Positions 53,005 to 62,471 of a stretch of DNA of 64,000 nucleotides are shown one piece after another. The DNA is from Acidobacteriota bacterium (lineage in GTDB: Bacteria > Acidobacteriota > Terriglobia > Terriglobales > Acidobacteriaceae). The translations under genes and the position numbers were made by a program. Location of the stretch: the NCBI GenBank assembly GCA_021792795.1, contig JAJYUB010000009.1, positions 29,359 through 93,358 of the forward strand. The letters run 5' to 3'. The notes under the pieces were generated by a model. It had not been told where the DNA came from. It saw only the letters and a program-made list of their open reading frames with translations, and searched no databases. The first letter of the stretch is position 1. The number at the start of each line of letters is the position of its first letter.

Positions 53005-54609
53005 TCAAAACGTCTTCCCTGTGACTTGGGCCAACGTTGTATCGGGAACTCCCCGGCTCAGCGAGCAAGTGAAATTCTCTACATCCTTCAATGAGAAGAA
53101 AGGCACTCCCTCCGCTCTCTGCACTTTGATGCGAAGAAAATCCGCATCCTTTACGTTGTCCAACGTAAAACCAGGTCGCGCGTCCGGCGCGAGCGACGCA
53201 ATTTCAATATGGCTCATGTCGATGTTCTCGACGTGGCGAAGATAAAATCCCTGCGCCGGCGTCACTCCAAACATGTTCGGCTCCGGATATCCATTATCCA
53301 TTTCCGGCGGGCGCAATGCAGCCTGCTCTCGTGTCCCCCCGCCCCGGTGCTGGATGAAAACATCGCTGATCTTGACATCTTCAATCGCGTGACCGGGAAT
53401 GCCGCTGAGGATCGAGCACTGCTGCGGATCTACATTGGACGCAACAATATTGCTGATCGACACTCTGCGCAGTCGACCGATCGGCACATTCGCGGGGCCG
53501 CGCATTCTGGCGCCAAACCGCAAAAAAATAGGAGCGCTCACGATATCGCGCATGGCGATGTTCGTGATCGCGATATCTTCCAGCAACGCTCCATCCACGG
53601 TTTCCAGCGCCAGACCATGGCAGCCTTCAAAGATGCAGTTCGAGATGGCAATGTTCTTAAAGCCGCCGTTCGACTCCGTTCCCAGCTTGATGCGGCCAGT
53701 GCGCGAAACTTTCGTCCCGACTGAAAATTTCCTCAGCGTTCCATCCAGCAAACTTCCCAGCTCGTACGCTCCCGTCACATAGCAATTTGAAATGGTGACA
53801 TTTTCTGTGGCCCGCGCATAGCCCAGCGCAAATGAACTCTTCGGGACAATGGCATCGTCCCAGGGAGAATTCACGGTGCAGTTCGACACGCGGACATTGC
53901 GGCAGCAATCGATATCCATGCCATCCCGGTTCGTGTCGATGGTCAGATTGTCGATGGTCAGGTTATCGACGCCGGTCACTAAGATTCCGAACCATCCGCC
54001 CTGCAAAATGGAAAAATCCTTCAGGAAGACGTTGTGGCAATTCTTCAGCGCGATGGACTTGTTGCCGCCGCCGCGCGGTTCTACGGTCCCGTCGCTTCCC
54101 CAGCCGCGATCCAACCCTTTGCCCCAAATCCGTCCTGGCCCCGCGATCCCGCAATCGTGAATGTCCTCTCCCCAAATCAGGCTGTTGTGCCAGTGGGAGT
54201 GGCCGTAGTCCTGGTATGCGTGCCATGGCGCATCGGGTTCCGGCGCGTCGTAGCCACCGGACGCTCCATCGGCAGGCGTGGGCGCAGCGAGAATCGTCGC
54301 TCCCTGATCCAGATACAGCGTGACATTGCTCTTCAGGTGAATGGAATAACATGCATACGTTCCCGCCGAGAAGTGGACCACACCGCCGCCCGCGGCGGCC
54401 GCCGCATCGATTGCCTTATTGACCGCTGTCGTGTCAATGGTGGCCCCGTCTCCGACCGCGCCGAACCTGCGCACGGGATAGACGCTGCCGATCGAATGCA
54501 CGCCTGGCGCCATCGGTGAATCCGCCGCACGCATCGCGGCCGTTGTCATCAGAGAAGCGGCAATCCCGCCGCCGGCAAGCTTCAGCAAGTCTCTTCTTGG
54601 TGTTTGCAT
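53005..54609 (-). CDS. Tat-exported GH28-like pectin/polygalacturonan hydrolase
   Basis: A 534-residue exported enzyme with a twin-arginine signal (TPRRDLLKLAGGGIAASLM). The mature chain is a right-handed beta-helix: FGAVGDGATIDTTAVNKAID opens it, then many parallel-strand repeats (NVFLKDFSILQGGWFGI, DNLTIDNLTIDTNRDGMDID, VRVSNCTVNSPWDDAIV, GRIKLGTESNGGFKNIAISN). These carry N-x-D, DD and R-I-K elements typical of glycoside hydrolase family 28. It acts outside the cytoplasm, probably on plant or microbial uronic-acid polymers. Start is 29 bases after the ASADH-like gene's stop, so cotranscription is possible. Confidence 0.88.
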   Translation of the reverse strand: MQTPRRDLLKLAGGGIAASLMTTAAMRAADSPMAPGVHSIGSVYPVRRFGAVGDGATIDTTAVNKAIDAAAAAGGGVVHFSAGTYACYSIHLKSNVTLYLDQGATILAAPTPADGASGGYDAPEPDAPWHAYQDYGHSHWHNSLIWGEDIHDCGIAGPGRIWGKGLDRGWGSDGTVEPRGGGNKSIALKNCHNVFLKDFSILQGGWFGILVTGVDNLTIDNLTIDTNRDGMDIDCCRNVRVSNCTVNSPWDDAIVPKSSFALGYARATENVTISNCYVTGAYELGSLLDGTLRKFSVGTKVSRTGRIKLGTESNGGFKNIAISNCIFEGCHGLALETVDGALLEDIAITNIAMRDIVSAPIFLRFGARMRGPANVPIGRLRRVSISNIVASNVDPQQCSILSGIPGHAIEDVKISDVFIQHRGGGTREQAALRPPEMDNGYPEPNMFGVTPAQGFYLRHVENIDMSHIEIASLAPDARPGFTLDNVKDADFLRIKVQRAEGVPFFSLKDVENFTCSLSRGVPDTTLAQVTGKTF

Positions 54610-54637
54610 AGCCCTCCCAGAGATAATGGATGAAGGT

Positions 54638-55774
54638 TTACTGGACTTTCCCGCGCGGGCGAAGCCGGTTCAGCTCGACAGCGCAGGCAATGGCGTTCTG
54701 GGCGGCGAACTTCAGGTTGTCGGCGACAATCCACAACCAGAACCGGCCCGTCGGCTGTGCGCCAGGTTCTTGCGTGGAGTGGCCCTTTGAAACTTCCCCA
54801 GACGAGACACCGGACTCTGAAGGTGGGAAAACAGGTTGTACCAGGATCTGCGCTCCTTCCTCTTCCACCGCCTGCACGTTGCCGGGAAAGGCTGCTGCGT
54901 CGGCAACAATGCGAACATGAGAGCCGGCCAGCGCCTTGGCCAGCGCCCCAGCCGCAACGGGATGCGAAAATTCCACGGCAACCGACAATGCATAGCCATG
55001 AAAGACCGGAACCTGGATGACTTGGAGAGCAAGCGAAGATGCCGTGACAACGGAAATCTTCGCGTAGTGTCGCCGGATTCTTTCGGCCGCGCTGGCCAGC
55101 GCCGCCTGCCCCGCTGCGTCAAACGAAACCGCCAGAGTGAAGGCGGTCTGTCCGCCGAAAACCTCCGTCGGCAGCGGTTGAAAAGACAGCAGGTTTGCCG
55201 TTTGCTGATGCAATTCTTCCAGCGCGGCATGGCCGTACTCCGACGCCGGTTGCAATAGTGTCGCCCACAGGCCATGCAAGGGTGCGACTCTCTGGCTGCG
55301 CGCCGCCAGCATCGCCAGCAATACCGCCACCGGATGCGCGGAGACGACAACGCGCGTGTCCAGATCGGGCGCTGGCGTCTTCGTCAACGCTCGTTCTCCG
55401 GAAGATGCGGAGATCACAGACCGCTCCGGGACCCACGGCGCACGCACTAGAATACCGGGCGTCTTCTCCATCTCTCCGCTGAGATCCACAATGCATGATC
55501 CGGCCTTCAGTGCCTGTCTCATATACTTTTTGGTAAGTGCTGCGTCACCTGCAAAAAAAGTAAAGTCGCAACCGTCGAAGGAATCCGGCTCCATGCGCTG
55601 GATCAACGTAATCTCATCGTCCACCGCCGCCAGCTTTCCCTGGGCATCCTCATCGTCGTCGAGTAGACGCAGATCTGCGGAAGCAAACGCGGACGCTGCC
55701 AGCTCGTCGCTGAGGGCCTTGCCGAGAAGGGTGCCCGCGCCCACCAACGCAATTCGTAGCGACTTATCTGACAT
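54638..55774 (-). CDS. Aspartate-semialdehyde dehydrogenase homologue without catalytic Cys (Usg-like)
   Basis: A 378-residue protein with the two domains of aspartate-semialdehyde dehydrogenase: an N-terminal NAD-binding LRIALVGAGTLLGKALSDEL and a dimerisation half. At the place of the catalytic NxC motif it has VVSAHPVAVLLAML, with no cysteine, so it is unlikely to be a normal ASADH; E. coli Usg is a similar Cys-less paralogue of unknown role. ATG 55774 is set by AGAGG five bases upstream. It follows pssA by 52 bases on the same strand. Confidence 0.82.
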   Translation of the reverse strand: MSDKSLRIALVGAGTLLGKALSDELAASAFASADLRLLDDDEDAQGKLAAVDDEITLIQRMEPDSFDGCDFTFFAGDAALTKKYMRQALKAGSCIVDLSGEMEKTPGILVRAPWVPERSVISASSGERALTKTPAPDLDTRVVVSAHPVAVLLAMLAARSQRVAPLHGLWATLLQPASEYGHAALEELHQQTANLLSFQPLPTEVFGGQTAFTLAVSFDAAGQAALASAAERIRRHYAKISVVTASSLALQVIQVPVFHGYALSVAVEFSHPVAAGALAKALAGSHVRIVADAAAFPGNVQAVEEEGAQILVQPVFPPSESGVSSGEVSKGHSTQEPGAQPTGRFWLWIVADNLKFAAQNAIACAVELNRLRPRGKVQ

Positions 55775-55825
55775 GGAACCTCTGCGCAGTTTCAGCACGA
55801 AGCAGCCGGCGCCGATTGCAACTGC

Positions 55826-56692
55826 TTATACTGGATCGATCGTAGGACGGGAAATCGTCCCATCCGGTTTTTTATTTCGCCGATACCGCAGCCTCCAGGA
55901 ATAGGCAGCCCGGGCCAACAATCCGGAAAACATATAGCCCAACGCGATCGCAAACAGCAAAACCTGGGAAAACAACAGCAGAACAGAAACAGCCGCGCCT
56001 ATCAGCACCAGCAACTGAAACGGATGACGGCCAGTCAGCGTGATCTCTTTGCCGCTCCAGAAACGCCACGTGCTGACCATCAGGAAGCCGACCAGTCCGA
56101 TCAGGCCAATCCAGACTGCGGCCACCGCTCCGTTGAATACGGGCGTCCCCAAAAAATAATGAACGCAAGCCGCAATCACTCCAGCAGCAGCGGGGATTGG
56201 CATCCCCACAAAATATTTGCGGTCCGGCCGGCCGGGGTTTTTCGGTTGCGCGTCGGCGCTGGTGTTGAAGCGGGCCAGACGGCAGGCGCCGCAGATCAAA
56301 AATAGAAAGCAAACGACGGCGCCAATCTGCATCAGCTCGTGACGTAGTGTCGGATCCATGGTGGGCGGCAGCATGCGAAATCCCCAGATGTACGCCAGAA
56401 TGCTGGGCGCAACGCCAAAGGTAATCACATCGGCCAGGGAGTCCAGTTCCTTGCCAAAATCGGAGGCAGTATTCGTCATACGGGCGATGCGGCCATCCAA
56501 TCCGTCGAACGGGATGGCCAGCCCAATGGCCAACGCCGCGTAGTCGAAATGATGCGGTTCCAGCGGGGAACCCTGCAGGCTCTGCACAATTGCATAGAAG
56601 CCGGCGCCAATGGTCCCGGCGGTGAACAACGAGGGCAGAATGTACATGCCGCGCCGCGCCGGTCTTCGCTTGCGGCCATGAGCATCGCTCAT
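55826..56692 (-). CDS. pssA: CDP-diacylglycerol-serine O-phosphatidyltransferase
   Basis: Makes phosphatidylserine from CDP-diacylglycerol and serine in the inner membrane. The 288-residue multi-spanning protein has the CDP-alcohol phosphatidyltransferase signature DG-x2-AR-x8-G-x3-D-x3-D in [23 protein letters not shown]. The N-terminus is basic ([10 protein letters not shown]), then six to eight hydrophobic helices. Its ATG overlaps the psd stop by four bases, and the two genes form the usual psd-pss pair. Confidence 0.95.
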   Translation of the reverse strand: MSDAHGRKRRPARRGMYILPSLFTAGTIGAGFYAIVQSLQGSPLEPHHFDYAALAIGLAIPFDGLDGRIARMTNTASDFGKELDSLADVITFGVAPSILAYIWGFRMLPPTMDPTLRHELMQIGAVVCFLFLICGACRLARFNTSADAQPKNPGRPDRKYFVGMPIPAAAGVIAACVHYFLGTPVFNGAVAAVWIGLIGLVGFLMVSTWRFWSGKEITLTGRHPFQLLVLIGAAVSVLLLFSQVLLFAIALGYMFSGLLARAAYSWRLRYRRNKKPDGTISRPTIDPV

Positions 56693-57393
56693 CGCACCGG
56701 CCCCGTCGCCAATCCGAAGGGAGCTGCGTCGGCGGCAACCGCTGCCAGCAATTCTTCCTCCATGTCGCTCGATGGCATGATCGCCAGAATCGACGAACCG
56801 CCTTCAACATGCTCACCCAGCCTGACCTGGACTTCGCAGGAAAGCGGAAACACCACATCGACGCGGGAACCAAACTTGATCAGCCCCACTCGCTCCCCAC
56901 GATGGACCCAGTCGCCAACTTGCTTTTGAAAAACGATGCGACGCGCCAGCAGCCCCGCAATCTGCGTGAATGCCACCATGCACAACTCGCCTGCAACTTC
57001 AACATAGTTGCGCTCATTCGCGACCGCCGACTCGGGGTTCATCGCGTTCAGGAATTTGCCTTTTTGGTAGTCGATCCGCTGGATGTTTCCTGCAATCGGT
57101 GCCCGATTGACGTGGACATTGAATACATTCAGGAAGATGCTGATGCGGCGCTGCGGTCCAGCGACTGTTTCCACCGTTTCGATGAGGGTAACTTTGCCGT
57201 CAGCGGGAGAAACGATCAGGCCGGGCGCTTCGGGAATCGCCCGTTCTGGATCGCGAAAAAACCACAGGAAAAACACAGTCAACAGAAGCGGAACCGCTGT
57301 TAGCAACACCAAATGCGTGGCGACCCAGACAAGGGCACCGACCGCCCCGAAGCCTACCCCGTAGAAATATCCGTCACGAACCATTGCGTACAA
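56689..57393 (-). CDS. psd: Phosphatidylserine decarboxylase
   Basis: Converts phosphatidylserine to phosphatidylethanolamine. The 234-residue protein is of the short, archaeal-like class: two N-terminal membrane segments ([32 protein letters not shown]), [25 protein letters not shown] [15 protein letters not shown], and the pyruvoyl-forming GS in [14 protein letters not shown]. It sits directly upstream of pssA and overlaps it by four bases. Together they supply phosphatidylethanolamine. Confidence 0.93.
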   Translation of the reverse strand: MYAMVRDGYFYGVGFGAVGALVWVATHLVLLTAVPLLLTVFFLWFFRDPERAIPEAPGLIVSPADGKVTLIETVETVAGPQRRISIFLNVFNVHVNRAPIAGNIQRIDYQKGKFLNAMNPESAVANERNYVEVAGELCMVAFTQIAGLLARRIVFQKQVGDWVHRGERVGLIKFGSRVDVVFPLSCEVQVRLGEHVEGGSSILAIMPSSDMEEELLAAVAADAAPFGLATGPVR

Positions 57394-57447
57394 CAGATTA
57401 TACGGTTCGCCGCGATAATCCTAACGAGCGCATTTTTCGCGTTCGCG

Positions 57448-57660
57448 TTACGTCGATGGAGAGGAACGCGCGAATCCCGCCATCTGATCTTTCAGCTTTA
57501 ATTTCAGCTTTTTCAATCGCGCTGCTTCTATCTGCTCGGTGTCGCTCAGATAGGGCTGGGCCAGAATGGCCTCTAATTTTTGGGAATATTGCCGGTGCTC
57601 TTCCACCAGGCGGCCCAAAGGGGTGGCTTCGGACTGTGAAGCCTCAACGGAAATTTCCAT
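57448..57660 (-). CDS. DUF465/YdcH-like small protein
   Basis: A 70-residue, mostly alpha-helical, charged protein: GRLVEEHRQYSQKLEAILAQ, then LKKLKLKLKDQMAGFARS. The pattern fits DUF465 (YdcH), a family of short coiled-coil proteins of unknown role. ATG 57660 lies after GGAGGTACTTCCCT, about ten bases from GGAGG. It is 54 bases upstream of psd on the same strand. Confidence 0.75.
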   Translation of the reverse strand: MEISVEASQSEATPLGRLVEEHRQYSQKLEAILAQPYLSDTEQIEAARLKKLKLKLKDQMAGFARSSPST

Positions 57661-57748
57661 AGGGAAGTACCTCCTGATTCCGTATTGACAGCCAAACTAC
57701 CACGGGCGTCAACCGGATGCAACGGGGGAGATTTCAACAGGATAAAAT

Positions 57749-58354
57749 TCAACCGCCCTGGGCGACAAAATCTAGGATTTTCTGCATCCGAAGCGCATCT
57801 TCCGCCGGATCGCGATAATAGCCCGGCCGGCGTCCGGCGACCAGAAAACCGGCCCGTTCATACAGCGCAATCGCCGCCCGGTTCGACTCCCGCACCTCGA
57901 TAAACACCCTGGCGGCAGCGTGCGCGCGACACCAGAGCAACCCGGCAGACAGCAATCGTCCGCCAATTCCCTGCTTTTGCCACGGCTCCGCCACAGCCAT
58001 GTTTTCCAGGGTACTCTCCCCCCCGCCAATGCTAGGAATTGCGGCTAAGGCGGCAAAACCGACAATCTGTTCCACTGTGGGGTTGAGGTTTTCTTCATGC
58101 ATCGGAGATGGCCGCGCGCCTGCCCTAGACACGCGGGCAACAAACAGCACCTTCGCCTGCATGGCCGCGTCCTCCGTTTTCTTTGCCAAATAGGCCCGGT
58201 ACACCGCGCACGACCAGTGCGCCGCCATCGGGGAGGCTTCCGCCAACTTCCAAACCTCATCGCAGACGGCTTCCGTATCCTTGATTTCCGCGCGGCAAAT
58301 GATTGTGGCCGCCTGAACCGGCAGATGAATGGATGGCGGACCCGTCGGAATCAC
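57749..58354 (-). CDS. rimI: Ribosomal-protein-alanine acetyltransferase-like GNAT (RimI)
   Basis: A 201-residue GNAT of the RimI type. Motif A is clear in ENMAVAEPWQKQGIGGRLLSAGL (Q/R-x-x-G-x-G), and ARVFIEVRESNRAAIALYERAGF followed by RPGYYRDP and ALRM is typical of RimI. It acetylates the N-terminal alanine of ribosomal protein S18 in E. coli. GTG 58354 overlaps the tsaB stop by four bases (GTGA), so I prefer it to the upstream open frame. The first ~50 residues are not recognisable. It sits with tsaB, a common pairing. Confidence 0.85.
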   Translation of the reverse strand: MIPTGPPSIHLPVQAATIICRAEIKDTEAVCDEVWKLAEASPMAAHWSCAVYRAYLAKKTEDAAMQAKVLFVARVSRAGARPSPMHEENLNPTVEQIVGFAALAAIPSIGGGESTLENMAVAEPWQKQGIGGRLLSAGLLWCRAHAAARVFIEVRESNRAAIALYERAGFLVAGRRPGYYRDPAEDALRMQKILDFVAQGG

Positions 58355-59106
58355 GACCGAGGACCTCGCGATTGGGCAGCCTGCTTGGCGCAGAACGTTC
58401 TCGACACCACCGCATCCGAACGGCGCAGATAATTCGCGTCCATACCGGCGGGATCGCGGAATTCGCCAGCCTGCCACGCGGCCACGGCCAGCGGCAGCGC
58501 ATCTCGGACCGTGGGCGAAGAAATCTCGCGCGTAATCATGCCTGGCATGGTATTCAGTGCGTTCAAAACATCTGCCTCAGACGCCACAACCCGTCCAGGC
58601 TCGCTGCGAATGCTGGCGGACAATGCGTCGAATGTCTCGAACGATTCCGCCATACACGTATGCCCCGCGTTCCGATAGACGCCATGGTAGAACTCTCCGC
58701 GACCGGCATCGAGCACGACGTGGACTGGCGCATCCGCGGACTCGCTTGGCGGAAGTCCGGCCGCCATCGATGCCATGATGGCCAGACGCGACAACGTCAG
58801 AATCGGTTTCCCAGTCGCTTCCGCCATGGCCTTCACAGCGCTCAGGCCAACTCGAAGTCCAGTAAACGAGCCGGGCCCGGAAACCGCCGCAAATGCATCC
58901 ACATCGACAAGCCGCCGTCCGTTCGCCTGCAGCAGTTCCGTAATGGCGGGAATCAGCTCTGCTGAAAAAGCGCGCGGATGCAACTCCATCACGCCCAGAA
59001 TTTCTATCTCTTGGCCGGTAGCGGCAGCGCCATCGACACTCCTATCAGTCCCACCGAGCAATACCCCACCGATCGGCCCCGCGGTATCGACGATAAGCAG
59101 CAACAT
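58351..59106 (-). CDS. tsaB: tRNA t6A biosynthesis protein TsaB
   Basis: A 251-residue protein of the TsaB (YeaZ) family, partner of TsaD and TsaE in making N6-threonylcarbamoyladenosine at tRNA position 37. Seen are the N-terminal LLLIVDTAGPIGGVLL, the conserved VSGPGSFTGLRVGLSAVKAMAEA, and a degenerate ASKHA fold (APVHVVLDAGRGEFYHGVY). ATG 59106 shares a base with the stop of the upstream epimerase gene (TGATG). The gene ends in a four-base overlap with rimI. Confidence 0.9.
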   Translation of the reverse strand: MLLLIVDTAGPIGGVLLGGTDRSVDGAAATGQEIEILGVMELHPRAFSAELIPAITELLQANGRRLVDVDAFAAVSGPGSFTGLRVGLSAVKAMAEATGKPILTLSRLAIMASMAAGLPPSESADAPVHVVLDAGRGEFYHGVYRNAGHTCMAESFETFDALSASIRSEPGRVVASEADVLNALNTMPGMITREISSPTVRDALPLAVAAWQAGEFRDPAGMDANYLRRSDAVVSRTFCAKQAAQSRGPRS

Positions 59107-59519
59107 CAGATCGCGACATCCGCGTCGGCATTCTGGCAGATTTCCACCAGGACGCCGCCGGCGCTGGAAGGATGCACAAAAAAATAGAGATGGCCGCCTG
59201 CGCCCATCTTCAGTTCGTCCGAGACCAGTCGCATCCCCGCGCATTTCATCTCGGCAAATACTTCTTCGATGTCATCCACGTGCAACGCGACGTGATGCAT
59301 CCCTTCTCCGCGACGCTCGATAAACCGCCCGATCACGGACTCTGGCGAAGTCGGCTCCAGCAACTCGATGCGGCTCTCGCCCGCCTGGACCATCACTGCG
59401 CGCACCTGTTCGTGCTCCACCAATTCCACTGGACCCACAGGCATTCCCAGCAGTTCATAAAAGCTGCGCGCCTGACGTAGATCGTTCACTGCAATTCCAA
59501 GATGATCGATATGAAACAT
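59106..59519 (-). CDS. mce: Methylmalonyl-CoA epimerase
   Basis: Interconverts (S)- and (R)-methylmalonyl-CoA in propionate metabolism. The 137-residue protein has two VOC (glyoxalase-like) halves: FHIDHLGIAVNDLRQARSFYELLG with a metal His near the start, RIELLEPTSPESVIGRFIERRGEGMHHVALHV with a second His, and a late VLVEICQN carrying the Glu. I chose ATG 59519 (FHIDHLG start) over the upstream TTG. Next gene upstream is meaB, encoding the matching mutase chaperone; the mutase itself is not in the window. Confidence 0.92.
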   Translation of the reverse strand: MFHIDHLGIAVNDLRQARSFYELLGMPVGPVELVEHEQVRAVMVQAGESRIELLEPTSPESVIGRFIERRGEGMHHVALHVDDIEEVFAEMKCAGMRLVSDELKMGAGGHLYFFVHPSSAGGVLVEICQNADADVAI

Positions 59520-59583
59520 ACCCTCGATTTCCAACCTTTCCAGTGCCGGATGATCGCGTCCTTTTGCGCCGTTCCATCAACAA

Positions 59584-60591
59584 TTAGACGCTGCCATCGT
59601 CCCTGTGCAAATCCAGCAGGCCATGCACCAGCTTGTCTACCAGCAAATACGGATCTTCTTGCCGCGCCGCGACAGCCCTGGCGTGAGCTTCCAGATCGGA
59701 CGCGCCCAGTCGATGCCGCACCAGCTCGCGCACCAGTTTTTGCCGGATCATTTCCACCAGGCGCGCCTGCCACGCGACGGTCCGCTTTTCGTCCAGTCTT
59801 CCGGCATGACGCAACCACTCCGCACACCGTTCGATCGCTTCCGCCAGCGCCGTCGTTCCTTCTCCCGTGGTGGCCACCGTCCGCACCACCGGCGGCGCCC
59901 ATCCTTCCTCCTGGCCGCCCAGCGATTGCATGGCGCGAATTTCCCGTTCCACCCGGTCTGCGCCTTCGCGGTCGCTCTTGTTCACCACAAAAATGTCGGC
60001 AATCTCCAGGATTCCCGCCTTGATGCTCTGCACATCGTCGCCCAACCCCGGCACCAGCATCACCACTGTCACGTCCGCCAGCCGCACAATGTCGACTTCA
60101 TCCTGCCCCACGCCGACGGTCTCGATCAGCAGGCGTGTTTTTCCGCTCGCCTCCACCACGGAAGCAACGTCCGCCGTGGTCGAGGCCAACCCGCCCAGAA
60201 AACCGCGCGTCGCCATGCTGCGAATGTACAGCCCTGGATCGGCATAATGGCCCTGCATCCGAATGCGATCGCCAAGGATCGCGCCGCCGGTAAACGGACT
60301 GGTGGGATCCACGGCAACAATGCCGACGGCCTGCTGCTGCGCGCGATAGTGTCCGGCCAGACGGTCGACCAGCGTGCTTTTGCCAGATCCAGGAGCGCCC
60401 GTCAGACCGATCCGCAGCGCGTGGCCCGTATGCGGGAAACAAGCCGATAATACCGACGCCGCTGCCGGCGCGTCATTTTCCACCAGCGAGATTGCCCGCG
60501 CCAATGCGCGAACATCCCCGCCCCGCAGGCCTGCGACAAGGTTTTCGACTTCTTCCCAACGGCTTGCTGGAGTGGACGCTACGGTTGCCAT
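59584..60591 (-). CDS. meaB: Methylmalonyl-CoA mutase chaperone GTPase MeaB (ArgK)
   Basis: A 335-residue SIMIBI-class GTPase that protects or reloads the B12 cofactor of methylmalonyl-CoA mutase. Motifs: LTGAPGSGKSTLVDRLAG (P-loop), VDPTSPFTGGAILGDRIRM (Walker-B-like), LLIETVGVGQDEVDI, and VVNKSDREGADRVERE (NKxD). Start is ATG 60591. It precedes mce by 64 bases and fits a mce-meaB propionate-utilisation context. Confidence 0.93.
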   Translation of the reverse strand: MATVASTPASRWEEVENLVAGLRGGDVRALARAISLVENDAPAAASVLSACFPHTGHALRIGLTGAPGSGKSTLVDRLAGHYRAQQQAVGIVAVDPTSPFTGGAILGDRIRMQGHYADPGLYIRSMATRGFLGGLASTTADVASVVEASGKTRLLIETVGVGQDEVDIVRLADVTVVMLVPGLGDDVQSIKAGILEIADIFVVNKSDREGADRVEREIRAMQSLGGQEEGWAPPVVRTVATTGEGTTALAEAIERCAEWLRHAGRLDEKRTVAWQARLVEMIRQKLVRELVRHRLGASDLEAHARAVAARQEDPYLLVDKLVHGLLDLHRDDGSV

Positions 60592-60823
60592 ACCCGTTTG
60601 AGATGATATCGCGTTCCGCCAGTACGTGGCATTGGCGATGGATGCCCCTGGCATCGACGAGCGATCTTGGCTTCAGAAAGCTCTGCATTATCCTGTAGAG
60701 GAACTTCCTTGCGATGGCGGCTGCTTCCGGATTGGATTTCCATTCCTTTCGGCTGGCAATCTTCCGCCGCAAGGCCTTTTCCGCACCATCGCATTACGAT
60801 TGAAAATTTCTTAGGGAGCAGGC

Positions 60824-62449
60824 ATGGCGCAGTCTTCCGTTGTCCCTGCTGCCAAACAGCGGGACTACGACAGCGAGTTTCACTACGAGCATTGGACGCC
60901 GCGATTCAATCCGTGGGTCATCACCTTTACGGTGACGCTGGCGACGTTCATGGAGTCGCTAGACTCCAGCATCGCCAATGTGGCGCTGCCGCATATCGCC
61001 GGCACGGTCGGCGCCAGCTACAACGAAGCCACCTGGGTCCTCACCTCGTATCTGGTGTCGAACGCAATCGTCTTGCCCATCAGCGGCTGGATCGCCAACC
61101 GCATCGGTCGCAAGCGTTTTTATATGAGCTGCGTCGCGCTGTTTACCGCGTTTTCCTTTCTCTGCGGACTGGCCAATTCTCTGCCCATGCTGATCGCATT
61201 TCGCGTGTTCCAGGGTGCTGCTGGCGGCGGACTTCAGCCCAGCGAACGCGCCATTCTCGCCGACACCTTTCCGCCGGAAAAGCGCAGTCTCGCGTTCTCC
61301 CTCTATGGGATGGCCGTCGTCGTCGCTCCTGCCATTGGACCCACCATCGGCGGCTGGATCACCGACAACTACACCTGGCGCTGGATCTTTTTCCTGAATA
61401 TTCCCGTCGGCATTGTTTCGCTGCTGCTGACCAGCCGCATCGTCGAGGACCCGCCCTATCTGAAGCGGGTGCGCGAACGCGTCGGCAGTATCGATGGCAT
61501 TGGCCTCGGGCTGCTGGCGCTCAGCATTGGCGCACTGCAGATCATGCTGGACAAAGGCCAGGAGGATGACTGGTTCAGCTCGCGCTTTATTGTCACCTGC
61601 GCCTGTATCTTCGGTTTCGGCCTGATTGCGTTTCTCTATCGGGAACACACGGCCAGGCATCCCATTATCGATTTGTCTCTGTACCGCAGGCGCAATTTCG
61701 CCATGAGTCAACTGGTCATGGTGACCATCGGCGTGGCCTTGTATTCCACCACCGTCATGATTCCGCAATTTCTGCAGGAAGTCATGGGCTACACCGCCAC
61801 CAACGCGGGCCTGGCGCTGTCCGCGGGTGGCCTGGTCCTGCTGTTTCTGCTGCCCCTGGTGGGCTATATCGGGCAAAAGGTCGATCCCCGGCTGATGATT
61901 ACCTTCGGTTTCTGCCTGCTGACGCTCGGCATCTGGCGCATCGGCGACCTCGACCTGACCATCAGCTTTTGGAACGCCGCCAGTTGGCGCGTGGTGATGG
62001 TGCTGGGGATGCCGTTTCTATTCGTTCCCATCAGCATCATGTCTTACGTTGGGATTCCCCAGGAAAAAAACAATGAGGTCTCCGGCCTCACCGCGCTGGC
62101 CCGCAACATCGGAGGAAGTCTTGGCATTTCCTTCATCAGCACCATGCTGGTGCGCCGTGCGCAGACCCATCAGCAATTTCTGGTTGCCAATATCTACGAC
62201 GGTTCCCCCAAATACCTGTCCATGAAACGCGGGATCGCCGCAACTTTGCAGCACCGGGGCTACTCCGCCGCCGATGCAACCGCCCACGCCGCCGCGCAGA
62301 TCTATAACATCATGCTGCAACAAGCCAGGCTACTGGCCTATATCGACACCGTGCATGTCCTTGTTGTTCTCACCACCTGCTTGATTCCCATCGGCTACCT
62401 GATGAAGAAACCGCGCTTCCGCACCAAGCCCGTCGAGCCGATCGACTGA
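60824..62449 (+). CDS. MFS drug efflux transporter (DHA2/EmrB-like)
   Basis: A 541-residue, 14-helix major facilitator exporter. The first helix ITFTVTLATFMESLDSSIANVALPHI, the loop-motif GWIANRIGRKRFYMSC, and motif C-like SLYGMAVVVAPAIGPTIGGWITDNYTWRWIFFLNIPVG are characteristic of EmrB/QacA proton-driven multidrug exporters. A second half starts with FAMSQLVMVTIGVALYSTTVMIPQFLQEVMGYTATNAGLALS. No EmrA-type fusion protein is beside it. Start is ATG 60824, seven bases after GGGAGCAGG. Confidence 0.93.
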   Translation: MAQSSVVPAAKQRDYDSEFHYEHWTPRFNPWVITFTVTLATFMESLDSSIANVALPHIAGTVGASYNEATWVLTSYLVSNAIVLPISGWIANRIGRKRFYMSCVALFTAFSFLCGLANSLPMLIAFRVFQGAAGGGLQPSERAILADTFPPEKRSLAFSLYGMAVVVAPAIGPTIGGWITDNYTWRWIFFLNIPVGIVSLLLTSRIVEDPPYLKRVRERVGSIDGIGLGLLALSIGALQIMLDKGQEDDWFSSRFIVTCACIFGFGLIAFLYREHTARHPIIDLSLYRRRNFAMSQLVMVTIGVALYSTTVMIPQFLQEVMGYTATNAGLALSAGGLVLLFLLPLVGYIGQKVDPRLMITFGFCLLTLGIWRIGDLDLTISFWNAASWRVVMVLGMPFLFVPISIMSYVGIPQEKNNEVSGLTALARNIGGSLGISFISTMLVRRAQTHQQFLVANIYDGSPKYLSMKRGIAATLQHRGYSAADATAHAAAQIYNIMLQQARLLAYIDTVHVLVVLTTCLIPIGYLMKKPRFRTKPVEPID

Positions 62450-62471
62450 AGTTGTGAAGTGGAAAAACCCG

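Noticed and set aside
60959..61876. 305-residue minus-strand ORF
   Set aside because: Antisense to the MFS exporter, Gln/His/Asp-rich; a shadow frame.
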